Under the pieces are notes generated by a model. That model was not told where the DNA came from. It ran no database searches and saw nothing but the letters and a program-made list of their open reading frames with translations. This document shows, in pieces, positions 50,763 to 59,527 of a stretch of 64,000 nt of DNA. The position numbers were made by a program, and so were the translations under genes. The first letter of the stretch is position 1, and every line of letters begins with the position of its first letter. Source of the DNA: Paroceanicella profunda (GTDB taxonomy: Bacteria > Pseudomonadota > Alphaproteobacteria > Rhodobacterales > Rhodobacteraceae); NCBI RefSeq assembly GCF_005887635.2, contig NZ_CP040821.1, positions 1 through 64,000 of the forward strand, written 5' to 3'.

Positions 50763-51851
50763 TCAGGGCAGGCCGGCCCGCTCCGGGGAGGGCCCCGCGC
50801 CGCCCTCCGCCGCGGCGCGGCCCTGCGGCGTGACCGGGGTGCCGCTGGCCGCGGCCTGCTTCACCGCCTCGACCACGGCGAGCGTGGCCAGCCCCTCGCG
50901 CCCGGAGACCAGCGGCGCCTCCTCGCCGCGGATCACCCGGGCGAACTGGCCGACCTGGCGCAGGAGCGGGTCTCCCGCCTCCGGCCAGGCTGCCATGCGG
51001 GCGGAAATCGGCGCCCACCAGTCGCGCTTGCCCTCGTCGTGCCAGAGGCGGTTGAGCGGCATCTCCAGGCTGCCCGCGGTGCCGCCGATGAAGTAGCAGG
51101 GCGCGTCGGTGCGCGGATAGGCCGGGTTCTCGCCGGTGGTCATCTCCCAGGACCAGGGCGCGGGAATGGTGTCGGAGATGTTGACCGTTCCCAGCGCGCC
51201 GCTGGCGAAGCGCAGCAGGATGACGGCGCTCTCCTCCACCGCGTTGCCGCGGATGGCGGAGCTTTCCATCGCCTGCACGCTGTCGATCTCGCCCAGCAGG
51301 TGGCGCATCAGGTCAATGTCGTGCGAGAGGTTGAGGTAGACCGGCCCGGCCCCGGGCGCGCGCCGCCAGGCGGTGTCGAAATAGGGGTCGGGCTTGCAGA
51401 TCCAGTACATCACATGGGCGGAGACGGGACGGCCGATCTCTCCCGCCGCGATCCGCGCCCGGGCGGCGGCCACGATCGGGTTGTGCCCGCGGTGATGCCC
51501 GGTGAGCAGGGGCACGCCGGCCGCCTCCGCCGCCTCGACCAGCCGGCGGGCGCCGGCGATGTCGGTCGCGAGCGGCTTTTCCACCAGCACGGGCAGGCCG
51601 GCGGCGATGCAGGCCAGCCCGCCGGGCACGTGATGGGTGTTCGGCGTGGCGAGGATCACCCCGTCCGGGCGCGGCCCGGCGAGCAGCGCCTCCAGGTCGG
51701 GCAGGTGCGGCACACCCATCCGCTGCGCGAGCGCGGCAGCCTCCGGCGCGGGGTCCACCAGCGCCGAGAGGCGCACCCCGGGCGCGGCCAGCACGGCCTC
51801 TGCGTGGCGCCGACCGATCAGCCCGGCGCCGACGACGGCAATATCGGTCAT
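50763..51851 (-). CDS. Gfo/Idh/MocA-family oxidoreductase
   Basis: NAD(P)-dependent dehydrogenase of 362 aa. The Rossmann motif VVGAGLIGRRHAEA is at 6-19. The conserved VEKPLATD (catalytic Lys) is near 95-102, and NLSHDIDLMRHLLG in the C-terminal domain carries the active-site His region. Members oxidise sugars, inositols, shikimate-like rings and imines. It lies 33 nt behind aroQ. GGAGGAAAGGGAG lies before the ATG. The pairing with a dehydroquinase suggests a quinate- or shikimate-like ring as substrate (inference). Confidence 0.92.
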   Translation of the reverse strand: MTDIAVVGAGLIGRRHAEAVLAAPGVRLSALVDPAPEAAALAQRMGVPHLPDLEALLAGPRPDGVILATPNTHHVPGGLACIAAGLPVLVEKPLATDIAGARRLVEAAEAAGVPLLTGHHRGHNPIVAAARARIAAGEIGRPVSAHVMYWICKPDPYFDTAWRRAPGAGPVYLNLSHDIDLMRHLLGEIDSVQAMESSAIRGNAVEESAVILLRFASGALGTVNISDTIPAPWSWEMTTGENPAYPRTDAPCYFIGGTAGSLEMPLNRLWHDEGKRDWWAPISARMAAWPEAGDPLLRQVGQFARVIRGEEAPLVSGREGLATLAVVEAVKQAAASGTPVTPQGRAAAEGGAGPSPERAGLP

Positions 51852-51884
51852 CTTGTTCTCCCTTTCCTCCCCTCGCCCGGCGCC

Positions 51885-52319
51885 TCAGCCGAGCAGCGAA
51901 CACACCCTCCGCACCGCGGCCGCGTACCCCTCGATGCCCAGCCCGGCGATCACCCCGTCGGCGCGCAGGCTCACGTAGGAGTGGTGGCGGAAGGCCTCGC
52001 GCTTGTGGACGTTGGAGATATGCACCTCGATCACCGGCGCCTCGAAGGCGTTGAGCGCGTCGAGGATCGCCACGGACGTGTGGGTATAGGCCGCCGGGTT
52101 GATCACGATGGCGCAGGCCGCGTGCCGGGCCTCGTGGATCCAGTCGATGATCTGGCCCTCGTGGTTGGACTGCAGCAGGCGGATGTCGAAACCCTCGGCA
52201 CAGTTGGCCCGGCAGAGGTCCTCCACCGTCTTCAGCGTGTCATGCCCGTAGATCTCGGGCTGGCGCTGGCCGAGCAGGTTCAGGTTCGGGCCGTTGAGAA
52301 CGTAGATGGTCCTGGTCAC
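51885..52319 (-). CDS. aroQ: Type II 3-dehydroquinate dehydratase
   Basis: Dodecameric type II dehydroquinase subunit of 144 aa, the normal length. All family blocks are present: [18 protein letters not shown] (catalytic loop with Arg and Tyr), [30 protein letters not shown], and [19 protein letters not shown] (catalytic His). It interconverts 3-dehydroquinate and 3-dehydroshikimate. A GTG at 52319 is the only start giving the normal N-terminus. It heads a catabolic-looking operon, which favours a quinate/shikimate degradation role over, or besides, aromatic biosynthesis. Confidence 0.93.
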   Translation of the reverse strand: MTRTIYVLNGPNLNLLGQRQPEIYGHDTLKTVEDLCRANCAEGFDIRLLQSNHEGQIIDWIHEARHAACAIVINPAAYTHTSVAILDALNAFEAPVIEVHISNVHKREAFRHHSYVSLRADGVIAGLGIEGYAAAVRRVCSLLG

Positions 52320-52547
52320 TTGGGGTCTCGCTGTGCTGGGAGGGCCGGGGGAAAGACAGGGGAGGCCGGTGCCCGTGGGGCCCGGGCGTCCTGCCGGTCG
52401 CGTCCTGGTGCGGAGCTGTGGCGCGGGCTCTTGGCGAGCACTGGTGGCACCGTGCGGTTTCCTTCCTCCCCCCGTGGGGTTTCGGGCGAGGATGGCCCGG
52501 ATCGCGCGAACAGGCAAGACCCCGCGCCCCGCACCGAAAACCCGCCA

Positions 52548-52717
52548 CCGGGAGCACCGGGAGCACCGGGAGCACCGGGAGCACCGGGAGCACCGGGAGC
52601 ACCGGGAGCACCGGGAGCACCGGGAGCACCGGGAGCACCGGGAGCACCGGGAGCACCGGGAGCACCGGGAGCACCGGGAGCACCGGGAGCACCGGGAGCA
52701 CCGGGAGCACCGGGAGC
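52548..52717. repeat. 9-bp minisatellite, 18 perfect copies plus a partial
   Basis: The unit CCGGGAGCA is repeated without a single change from 52548 to 52709, then an 8-nt partial copy ends at 52717. It lies in the 535-nt gap between the divergently placed aroQ start (52319) and esterase stop (52855). Because the unit is nine bases, all six frames stay open and read as Gly-Ala-Pro and other tripeptide repeats, but no start signal or family supports coding. The perfect copies imply recent expansion and probable length variation. The rest of the gap shows nothing else. Confidence 0.95.
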
Positions 52718-52854
52718 CGGTTCGGCCCGTGCGGTCAACCCCCTTTCCTTCCGCCCGGGCGGGGCGGTTGCGCGCCCGGGCAACAGCCCCCCGGGCCGGG
52801 GCTCGCATCGGCCCCGGGCCGGGGTGCGAGCCATCCGGGCCCGGGCGGGCGCGG

Positions 52855-53718
52855 TCAGCGGCTATCCGGCGGCACGCTCCCCGTGCCCGGGCCGGCCGGG
52901 GTTTCGGCCAGCAGGCCGACGGCGCGGGACAGCATCGCCGGGATCACGCTGCCGTGGCCCTCGCCCTCGAACAGGCGGAACCGCACGTCCAGGCCCGGCA
53001 CCGCCGCGAGCCGGGCGGCCGCGTCGCGGGCCCGCGCCACCATGTGGCGCTCCTGCAGCCGGGCGAGGCGCTCGGCGTCGGGCGGCGCGCCGGGGCGCGC
53101 GCGCGCGATGGCGGCGTCCTCCTCGTCGCCCGCGCTCAGCATGAGGCACACCGGGCGGGGCGGGCGCAGCGCGTCGAGCCCGGCGAAGACCGCCTCCGGG
53201 TCCACCCAGATCGAGGGGCTGCTCGCCACCACGTGGCTGAAGAGGCCCGGCCTGTCGGCCAGCGCGCGCAGGGCGAAATAGCCGCCGAAGGAATGGCCCA
53301 GCAGCATCCGGCGCTCCGGGTCCAGCCGGTAGGCGTCCGCCAGGGCCGGCAGCAGGTCATGCTCGAGAAACCGCAGCGTCGCCGCCCGGCCCGGCCCACT
53401 GGAAGCCGGGCCGGTGAGGTCGGTGGTGCGGCGGTGCATGTCCACCCAGTCCGGCGTGGGATAGCCGAGGCCGGCGACGATGGTGGCGGGCAGGCCGGTG
53501 TCGGCGCGCGCGCCGGTCTGCAGCCGGACCACGTCGCGCAGGGTGCCGAAGGTGAAGCCCGCATCCGGCGCCACGATCAGCGCGTAGCCCGCGGGCGGGG
53601 GCGGCTCGTCCGGCAGGCAGAGGACGAGGCGCAGGGCACCGCCGGGGGCATCGATGCAGCCCGAGGCGGTGCCCGGCAGGAAGGCGGCCTGCGCGCCGCC
53701 GGAACCGGGCAGGCGCAT
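52855..53718 (-). CDS. Alpha/beta-hydrolase esterase, IroE/Fes-like (siderophore esterase type)
   Basis: Putative esterase of 287 aa of the esterase D type. The nucleophile elbow is [12 protein letters not shown] (Ser), an Asp is likely in the SAGDEED region, and the catalytic His is in GEGHGSVIP. No signal peptide is visible, so it is probably cytoplasmic. Its ATG overlaps the stop of a TonB-dependent siderophore receptor (TGATG). This pairing points to hydrolysis of an imported ferric siderophore ester to release iron (inference from context). Confidence 0.85.
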   Translation of the reverse strand: MRLPGSGGAQAAFLPGTASGCIDAPGGALRLVLCLPDEPPPPAGYALIVAPDAGFTFGTLRDVVRLQTGARADTGLPATIVAGLGYPTPDWVDMHRRTTDLTGPASSGPGRAATLRFLEHDLLPALADAYRLDPERRMLLGHSFGGYFALRALADRPGLFSHVVASSPSIWVDPEAVFAGLDALRPPRPVCLMLSAGDEEDAAIARARPGAPPDAERLARLQERHMVARARDAAARLAAVPGLDVRFRLFEGEGHGSVIPAMLSRAVGLLAETPAGPGTGSVPPDSR

Positions 53719-55850
53719 CAGAACCGGGTGGTCAGCGTGAGGCTGGCGTTGCGCGGCGCACCGTAGAAGTTGAACACCGAGGTGGAGCCGACGCGGGAGT
53801 AGTATTGCTTGTCGAACACGTTGTTCACGTTGAGCTGGAGGGCGACGGTCTCGGTGATGTCGTAGGAGGCCATCAGGTCGACCACACCATAGCCCGGCGC
53901 CTCGATCCCGCGCGAGGAGAAACTGGACATCGCGGTGAAGCCGCCGCCCACCGAGACGTCCTTCAGCACGCCGGTGTCGAAGCTGTACTTCGTCCAGACC
54001 CGCAGCATGTGCTCGGGCGTGTAGGTGGAGAAATCCTCGCCGTCGCTCGCACCGTTGAGGTATTCGGTGTCGGTGTAGGTGTAGCCGCCGGCGAGCTGCC
54101 AGCCGGGCAGGATCTCGCCGGAGGCCTCCAGCTCGATCCCGCGGGAGCGGACCTTCTCCTGGGCCACGTAATCTCCCGTCACCGGGTCGGCCACGGCGCG
54201 GTTCGTGTCCTCCAGGTTGAAGAAGGCGAGCGAGGCGTTCAGCCCGTTGGAGAACTCGAACTTCGCGCCGACCTCCACCTGCCAGCCCTCGCGCGGGTCC
54301 AGCATCGCGCCGTTGCGGTCCCGCTCGGTCTGCGGCTGGAAGATCTCGGTGTAGCTGGTGTAGAGGGTCGCCCAGTCGTTCACGTCGTAGGTGGCGCCGA
54401 GATAGGGCGTGAAATGCCCGTTGATGTCCTGCTCGTCGGAGCGGGTGCCGGTGGCGTTGTCGGTCACATGCGCGTCGTACCAGGTGAGCCGGCCGCCGCC
54501 GATCAGGGTGACATCCCGGAAGGGCGACAGGCGCAGCTGGGTGTAGAGCCCGTACTGGTTCGAGCTGCTGTCGTCGTCCGAAGACCAGGTCACGTCCGGG
54601 GCGGGCACGCCGGAGACATCCCAGTCGGTGAGGGTGTAGGTGCCGGCGATGGAGCCGCGGGCCTGCTTCAGCGTGCTGTCCACATTCTGGTAGTCGGCCC
54701 CGACGATCACGTTGCCGCGCAGTCCGGCGAGCGTGTAGGGCAGGCTGGTGTAGACGTCGAGGGCCAGCGACTGCTCCTGGTAGTCGCGCGCCAGCCAGGA
54801 CAGGCCGTTCACGTTGCCGTCCGCGTCGGCGGCGGAGCCGGCATAGGCGTAGAGGAAGTCCACGTCGCGGTCCGAGAAGCGCCCGGAAGCCTTCACGAAG
54901 CCGCCGCCGTCGAAGCGGTGCTCGAACTCGGCCATGTAGTCGGTGACCGTGTTGTCGAAGTCGTTCCAGTCCGCCGCGGTGGTGGTGTCGGGGTCGAGGT
55001 CGAGCAGGTTGCCGTCCGCGTCGGTGGGCAGGCCGTTGAAGGGCGCGATGTCGCGCTCCATGTGGCTCAGGCTCAGGGTGAGCGTGGTGGCCGGGCTGAA
55101 ATCATAGGCCACGGTGCCGTAGCCCTGGAGGACGCCGTTCTCCTGCTTGTCCACGAAGCCGTCACCGTTCTCGTAGGCGAAGACGCCGCGGGCGCGCAGG
55201 CTGCCGCTGTCGTTCAGCGCGCCGGTGATGTCGGCCTCGCCCCGGCCGCGGCCGAAGGTGTTGCCGGTGGCGCTCACGTAGCCGCCGAAATCCGCACTGG
55301 CCTGCTTGAGGCGCATGTTCACCGAGCCCGCCGGCTCCCCCCGCCCGGCGAAGAGGCCCGAGGGGCCCTTCAGGATCTCGATATGATCGACGATCGAGAG
55401 GTCCGGCTGGGTGCCGTAGATGGAGGAGAGCGGCGCCGGCAGGCCGTTGAAATAGAGGTAGTCGAACTCGAACCCGCGCGAGAAGATCGAGGAGCGGCCG
55501 TTGTCATTGTCCAGCACCAGGATGCCCGGGGTCTGGCGCAGCGCGGTGTCGAGCGAGGTGTAGTCGCCGTCCTCGATGCGCTGGCGGGTGACGACGGTGG
55601 TCGACTGCGGGATCTCGCGCGGCGCCAGCGCCTCCTTCTCACCCACGGAGATCAGCCCGGTGGCGTAGCTGCCGGTGTCCTCGGTCTCGTAGCTCGGGCT
55701 GGTGACGACGATGCCCTCCAGCGGGATCACGTCCTGCTCTTCCGGCGCATCGGCGGTCTGGGCGCAGAGCGGCGCGGCCGCCAGCGCGGAACTGGCCAGA
55801 AGCGCCGCACGCAGCGGCAGGCGGAGGCGGCGGGCAACGGATCGGGTCAT
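53718..55850 (-). CDS. TonB-dependent siderophore receptor
   Basis: Outer-membrane ferric-siderophore receptor of 710 aa. The signal peptide ends near PLCAQ. A TonB box-like IVVTSP segment, a plug domain (QSTTVVTRQRIEDG, then EILKGPSGLFAGRGEPAGSVN) and a beta-barrel ending in Phe (TLTTRF) follow. The start at 55850 is preferred because AAGGA lies six bases upstream; ATGs at 55856 and 55883 are less well placed. It shares an operon with the esterase and is divergent from a PchR-like activator. No permease for ferric siderophore is in view. Confidence 0.95.
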   Translation of the reverse strand: MTRSVARRLRLPLRAALLASSALAAAPLCAQTADAPEEQDVIPLEGIVVTSPSYETEDTGSYATGLISVGEKEALAPREIPQSTTVVTRQRIEDGDYTSLDTALRQTPGILVLDNDNGRSSIFSRGFEFDYLYFNGLPAPLSSIYGTQPDLSIVDHIEILKGPSGLFAGRGEPAGSVNMRLKQASADFGGYVSATGNTFGRGRGEADITGALNDSGSLRARGVFAYENGDGFVDKQENGVLQGYGTVAYDFSPATTLTLSLSHMERDIAPFNGLPTDADGNLLDLDPDTTTAADWNDFDNTVTDYMAEFEHRFDGGGFVKASGRFSDRDVDFLYAYAGSAADADGNVNGLSWLARDYQEQSLALDVYTSLPYTLAGLRGNVIVGADYQNVDSTLKQARGSIAGTYTLTDWDVSGVPAPDVTWSSDDDSSSNQYGLYTQLRLSPFRDVTLIGGGRLTWYDAHVTDNATGTRSDEQDINGHFTPYLGATYDVNDWATLYTSYTEIFQPQTERDRNGAMLDPREGWQVEVGAKFEFSNGLNASLAFFNLEDTNRAVADPVTGDYVAQEKVRSRGIELEASGEILPGWQLAGGYTYTDTEYLNGASDGEDFSTYTPEHMLRVWTKYSFDTGVLKDVSVGGGFTAMSSFSSRGIEAPGYGVVDLMASYDITETVALQLNVNNVFDKQYYSRVGSTSVFNFYGAPRNASLTLTTRF

Positions 55851-55930
55851 GGGCATTCCTTGCGCGGGGAGTAGTTGATTCATTTTGTAGACTTTCGTAC
55901 TCTCCCGGGAGTCTCACCGCCAGCCGCGGA

Positions 55931-55971
55931 CCTTTGCCAGATCGCCGAATGCCTTTGCGAAATCGTCAAAT
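55931..55971. promoter_or_regulatory. Tandem direct repeats, probable AraC (PchR-like) binding sites
   Basis: CCTTTGCCAGATCGCCGAAT (55931-55950) and CCTTTGCGAAATCGTCAAAT (55952-55971) agree at 16 of 20 positions. They are spaced 21 bp apart, two helical turns. This is how AraC-family proteins bind, head-to-tail on one face. They lie between the receptor and the AraC-like gene. A CTCCCGGGAG palindrome (55902-55911) lies 20 nt to the left. Confidence 0.6.
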
Positions 55972-56029
55972 CGCCGGTCCGCACGCCAGGCACCATGCTT
56001 CCGACACCAGTTCGAGAGGAGGGTCCGCC

Positions 56030-57001
56030 TTGGCCAATCCGATACCGCTGGCGCGCATCGCGCGCAGCGCCCACCTGTCGGGACGCGATTTCCGCGCCTC
56101 GCAGCCCGCCGGGGCGCCTCTCTCCGGCCGGCATTCCATGACCGAGCTGCGCCGCGGCCTCGCGGTGCACACGCTCGACGCGCGCACCACCGAGTATTTC
56201 GAGACCCGCGTCACCCGGGCGCCCGGGCTGGTGCTGCACTGCTTCACGGCGGGCGAGGCGCGCGCCTCGCTGGGCGGGGTGCCGATGGGGCTGGGCCGGG
56301 CACCGGGCGCGCCGGTGCGCGTGGTGCTCACCGCGCTCACCGAGCCCGCGCCCTTCGTGCGCCGTGCCGAGCCGGGCGACTACATGCGCAAGGTCAACAT
56401 CAAGCTCAGCCCGGAGTGGATGGCCGGCAACGGGTTCGACCTGGCCGGGGCCGGCCAGCACGCGCTGCGCGCCCGGCTGGCCGCGCCCTTCACCCGGCTC
56501 TCCTGGGAGGCCGACGCCGAGACGCTGGCGGCCTTCGAGCGCCTCGCCACGCTGGAAGACGGGGACTTCCCCTGCCTGCGGCTGGAGCGCGAGGCGCTGA
56601 CCCTGGGCCTGGTGGCCCGGGCGATGGCACGGATCGGCGACGCCCCGCCCGAGCGCGACGCCCTGCTGCGCCCGCATGAGCGCGCACGCCTCGCCCGCAT
56701 GGAGGCCTGCGTGGCCGAGAGCAGCGGCCCCCTGCCCGGCCTTGCCGAGATCGCGGCGGAGGGCGGCGTGAGCCTGTCGACCATGCGCCGCCTGTTCCAC
56801 GCGGCGCATGGCACCAGCGTGGTGTCCTGGGCCCGGGCCGAGCGGCTGGACCGCGCCCGCGCGGCGCTGGAGCGCGAGACGGTCACCGTCTCGCAGGCCG
56901 CGGCGCTGGCCGGTTACGGCAGCCCGGCGAACTTCGCCACCGCCTTCCGCCGCCAGTTCGGCGTCGCCCCCTCCGACATCCGCCGCACCCGCGCCGGCTG
57001 A
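56030..57001 (+). CDS. AraC-family transcriptional regulator, PchR-like
   Basis: Regulator of 323 aa. The N-terminal sensor domain starts around GLAVHTLDA and is followed by a C-terminal pair of helix-turn-helix motifs (LAEIAAEGGVSLSTMRRLF, then VSQAAALAGYGSPANFATAF). PchR-type activators sense internalised ferric siderophore and turn on their receptor. A TTG at 56030 is taken as start because GAGAGGAGGG precedes it; ATG 56138 is an alternative with no ribosome site. It is divergent from the siderophore receptor across tandem repeats. Confidence 0.88.
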   Translation: MANPIPLARIARSAHLSGRDFRASQPAGAPLSGRHSMTELRRGLAVHTLDARTTEYFETRVTRAPGLVLHCFTAGEARASLGGVPMGLGRAPGAPVRVVLTALTEPAPFVRRAEPGDYMRKVNIKLSPEWMAGNGFDLAGAGQHALRARLAAPFTRLSWEADAETLAAFERLATLEDGDFPCLRLEREALTLGLVARAMARIGDAPPERDALLRPHERARLARMEACVAESSGPLPGLAEIAAEGGVSLSTMRRLFHAAHGTSVVSWARAERLDRARAALERETVTVSQAAALAGYGSPANFATAFRRQFGVAPSDIRRTRAG

Positions 57002-57110
57002 GCCGGCAGACACTCCCGGCGCTCTCGCGGACGGGAAGCGGCCCCGCCCCCCGGGGCTTCCACCATCGCTCCGGGCCGCCGCGCGGGAGGTGAGTGCGGC
57101 GCCTCCGGTC

Positions 57111-57151
57111 GGCCCCCACCGGGGTCGCCTTCGGGCATCCCGGTGGGGGCC
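57111..57151. terminator. Strong hairpin between convergent AraC and MarR genes
   Basis: GGCCCCCACCGGG (57111-57123) pairs perfectly with CCCGGTGGGGGCC (57139-57151) over 15 nt. An overlapping alternative stem, CCTTCGGGC (57128-57136) with GCCCGAAGG (57149-57157), is also possible. It lies in the 392-nt gap between convergent genes and could terminate both. No T-tract is present. Nothing else was recognised in that gap. Confidence 0.5.
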
Positions 57152-57393
57152 CGAAGGGCTCGCGGTGCCGGTCGGACCGGGTCTTGCGCAGGGCCCCGTC
57201 GCCTTGGGTTGCCGGGGCGAGGTGCTCTCCGGACCGTATCCGCGTCTGCCGCCCGGTCGCGTGCGGACAGGACGGGAGGGGGCGTTGCACCGCATCCAAG
57301 CACACCCCCGGAGCCCGCATGCGCCCGGTTCCGGCGGCGCGCGCGCGATTTATGGTCAAACCGACGGCCCGGCGGCGCGAGGCGCGCCCGCCG

Positions 57394-57936
57394 TCAGCCG
57401 CGGGTTTCGCCGTCGGTGTCGATGTCCAGCCCGGCGGAAATGTCGCGCAGCGTGGCGAGGAAGGCGGCCTTGCGCTCCGGCCCGACGATCTCGTCCAGGC
57501 GGCGGAAATGCGCCTGCGCCTTCTGCGCCATCCGGGCGTAGACCTTCTCTCCCGCCGGTGTGACGTAGCTTGCGTAGGAGCGCCGGTCGCCCTCCAGCCG
57601 TTCGCGGCGGATGATGCCCCGGTCCTCCAGCTGGCGCAGGGCGCTGGTGACGCTGGACTTGTCGCGCCCGCTCACCCGGCCCAGCTCCACCTGGGTGAGG
57701 CCCGGGTTGCCCACGATGAGCGAGAGCAGCGCGAAGCTGCCGGGCTTGAGCTGGTCCGCGCCCAGCGTGCGGGAGAAATCCGCGAAGGAGGCCTCGAAGG
57801 CGTGACGCAGGTAGAAGCCGATGAACTCCGCCATCGGGCCGAGATCGACCACGCGCCCGGAGGGGGCACGTGCGGCCGGAGGCTCCGGCCCGACGTCGGG
57901 CGGCCTCGGTATGTCCTTCGCGATCTTCCCGGTCAT
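57394..57936 (-). CDS. MarR-family transcriptional regulator
   Basis: Winged-helix regulator of 180 aa. The recognition helix region is LTQVELGRVSGRDKSSVTSALRQLE... trimmed: key positions are SSVTSAL at about 94-100, followed by the wing with GDRRSY. Helical ends would form the dimer. It lies 63 nt behind the FMN-dependent dehydrogenase gene and probably shares its transcript. MarR proteins of this type respond to aromatic acids. It likely represses the mandelate-like module through the divergent region near 59305-59346. Confidence 0.92.
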   Translation of the reverse strand: MTGKIAKDIPRPPDVGPEPPAARAPSGRVVDLGPMAEFIGFYLRHAFEASFADFSRTLGADQLKPGSFALLSLIVGNPGLTQVELGRVSGRDKSSVTSALRQLEDRGIIRRERLEGDRRSYASYVTPAGEKVYARMAQKAQAHFRRLDEIVGPERKAAFLATLRDISAGLDIDTDGETRG

Positions 57937-57999
57937 GCGCGCGGGGTCTCCCTTCCGGCCTGGTCTCGTGGGGGGCTGGGCAGGTCCTGTCCAGCCCGG

Positions 58000-59136
58000 T
58001 CAGTCATGCCCCGGCAGCGCGGTGAGGCCGGTCTGGGCCAGGGCGGATTCCAGCTCGGCCGCCAGCAGGGCGAACAGGGCCTCGGCCCCCTCCGCCCCCC
58101 GCGCCGCCACGGCGAAGAGGAACGGCCGGCCGAGAAACACGAAATCCGCCCCGGCGTTCAGGGCCTTGAGGATATCCTCGCCGCTGCGCACGCCGCCGTC
58201 CAGCGCCAGCGGCACCTGCGTGCCGACCCGGTCGCGCACCGCGCGGATGGCCGTCAGCGGGGCGGGGGCGGAGTCAAGCTGCCGCCCGCCGTGGTTCGAG
58301 ACCACCACCGCGTCGGCGCCCTCGCCCACGGCCCGGGCCGCGTCCTCGGGGTTCAGGATGCCCTTCACCACCATCCGCCCGCTCCAGCGCTGCCGCAGCC
58401 GGGCGAGCAGCGCCCAGTCCAGCCGGCCCGAGCTCTGCCCCGCCATCAGCTCGGCAAGCGAGCGCGCGTTCGCCCCGGGCGCCGCGTAGCGCTCCAGGTT
58501 GGCAAAGCGCGGCGCCCCGGCGCGCGCCATCGCCAGCGACCAGGCGGGATGCGTGAGCAGGTCCAGCACCATGCGCGGGCCGGGCCGCAGCGGCAGGCCG
58601 AAGCCGTTGCGCAGGTCGCGCAGCCGCTTGCCCGGGCGCGGCACGTCGACGGTGACCACGAGATCCGTGTAGCCCGCCGCCTCGGCCCGGGCGACCAGAT
58701 CGTCGGTGATCTCCGCGGACCGCCCGACATAGAGCTGGAACATGCCGGAGCCCGGCGCGACCTGCTTCAGCGCCTCCAGCGTGTCGGTGGAGGGGGTGGA
58801 GGCGACATAGGGCACGCCGTGCCGCTCCGCCGCCGCGGCGAGGATCCGGTCCACCCCCGGCCAGGCGATGCCCGCGAGCCCGATGGGCGGAATGCCGAAG
58901 GGCAGGCGCCACTCCCGCCCCAGGAAGGACCGGGCGGTGGAGATCGGCGCTTCGGTGTTCACCAGGGCGCGCGGCATCAGCAGCGCCTCGGTGAAGGCGG
59001 CGCGGTTGCGGGCGAGCCCGGCCTCGGTGCCCGCGCCGCCGTCGATGAAATCGAAGGCGAAGCGCGGCATGCGGGCGCGGGCGGCGGCGCGGTAGGCCTC
59101 AGCCGATTCGGGCGCGCGGCGGGTGAAGAGGCTCAT
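58000..59136 (-). CDS. FMN-dependent alpha-hydroxyacid dehydrogenase/oxidase (mandelate dehydrogenase-like)
   Basis: Flavoenzyme of 378 aa in the L-lactate/mandelate dehydrogenase and glycolate oxidase family. An N-terminal FDFIDGGAG segment and the active-site SNHGGRQLD with catalytic His are present. The FMN phosphate segment ALDGGVRSGEDILKAL and GRPFLF follow. It oxidises an L-2-hydroxy acid to the 2-oxo acid. The start at 59136 has GGGAGAG upstream. The neighbouring decarboxylase and aldehyde dehydrogenase match the next two steps of the mandelate pathway, so an aryl 2-hydroxy acid is a likely substrate. Confidence 0.92.
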   Translation of the reverse strand: MSLFTRRAPESAEAYRAAARARMPRFAFDFIDGGAGTEAGLARNRAAFTEALLMPRALVNTEAPISTARSFLGREWRLPFGIPPIGLAGIAWPGVDRILAAAAERHGVPYVASTPSTDTLEALKQVAPGSGMFQLYVGRSAEITDDLVARAEAAGYTDLVVTVDVPRPGKRLRDLRNGFGLPLRPGPRMVLDLLTHPAWSLAMARAGAPRFANLERYAAPGANARSLAELMAGQSSGRLDWALLARLRQRWSGRMVVKGILNPEDAARAVGEGADAVVVSNHGGRQLDSAPAPLTAIRAVRDRVGTQVPLALDGGVRSGEDILKALNAGADFVFLGRPFLFAVAARGAEGAEALFALLAAELESALAQTGLTALPGHD

Positions 59137-59304
59137 GACGGCTCTCTCCCGCAGGGACCGGGCGCGGACGGGCAGTGCGGGCCCCGGCCCGGCGCTCCGC
59201 GGCGGTGGCGCCGCACGGGCGGGGCGCAGGCGCGCGGGCCTGCGGCGATGATCCTGTCGGGCATGGGCGCTCCTCCCGGACTGCCTGTCGGTCGATGGCC
59301 GATC

Positions 59305-59346
59305 TCTCATGAGATTGTTGACATAGAGATCGTTATGTGTCCAACT
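59305..59346. promoter_or_regulatory. AT-rich divergent promoter/operator of the mandelate-like module
   Basis: A perfect TCTCATGAGA palindrome (59305-59314) is followed by TTGACA (59318-59323). GTTGACATA also faces a related inverted half, TATGTGTCCAAC, around 59335-59346. The whole 391-nt gap (59137-59527) between the divergent genes is otherwise GC-rich and featureless. This is the plausible MarR-controlled promoter; no good -10 was found. Confidence 0.4.
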
Positions 59347-59527
59347 TTTTTGCGGACCAGGGCCCCGCGACCTGGCCCGAGCCGAAGCTCCGCCGACAGG
59401 CGCGCCCCCGGACCCTGCACGCGTCTCCGCCCTTCCGGCGGGGCGCCGCGGCAGGCCCGGGGCCCGCCATGCGCCGAACGACCTCCCGGCATGGGCCGGG
59501 CCAGAACACTCCAGGGTAGGAAAACCA

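Noticed and set aside
52548..52717. CRISPR array
   Set aside because: Units are 9 bp with no spacers between them and there are no cas genes in the window.
50733..53144. Open frame reading through the minisatellite as a collagen-like Gly-Ala-Pro protein
   Set aside because: The 9-bp unit keeps every frame open. Flanking parts of this frame are antisense to genuine genes, and there is no ribosome site or signal peptide.
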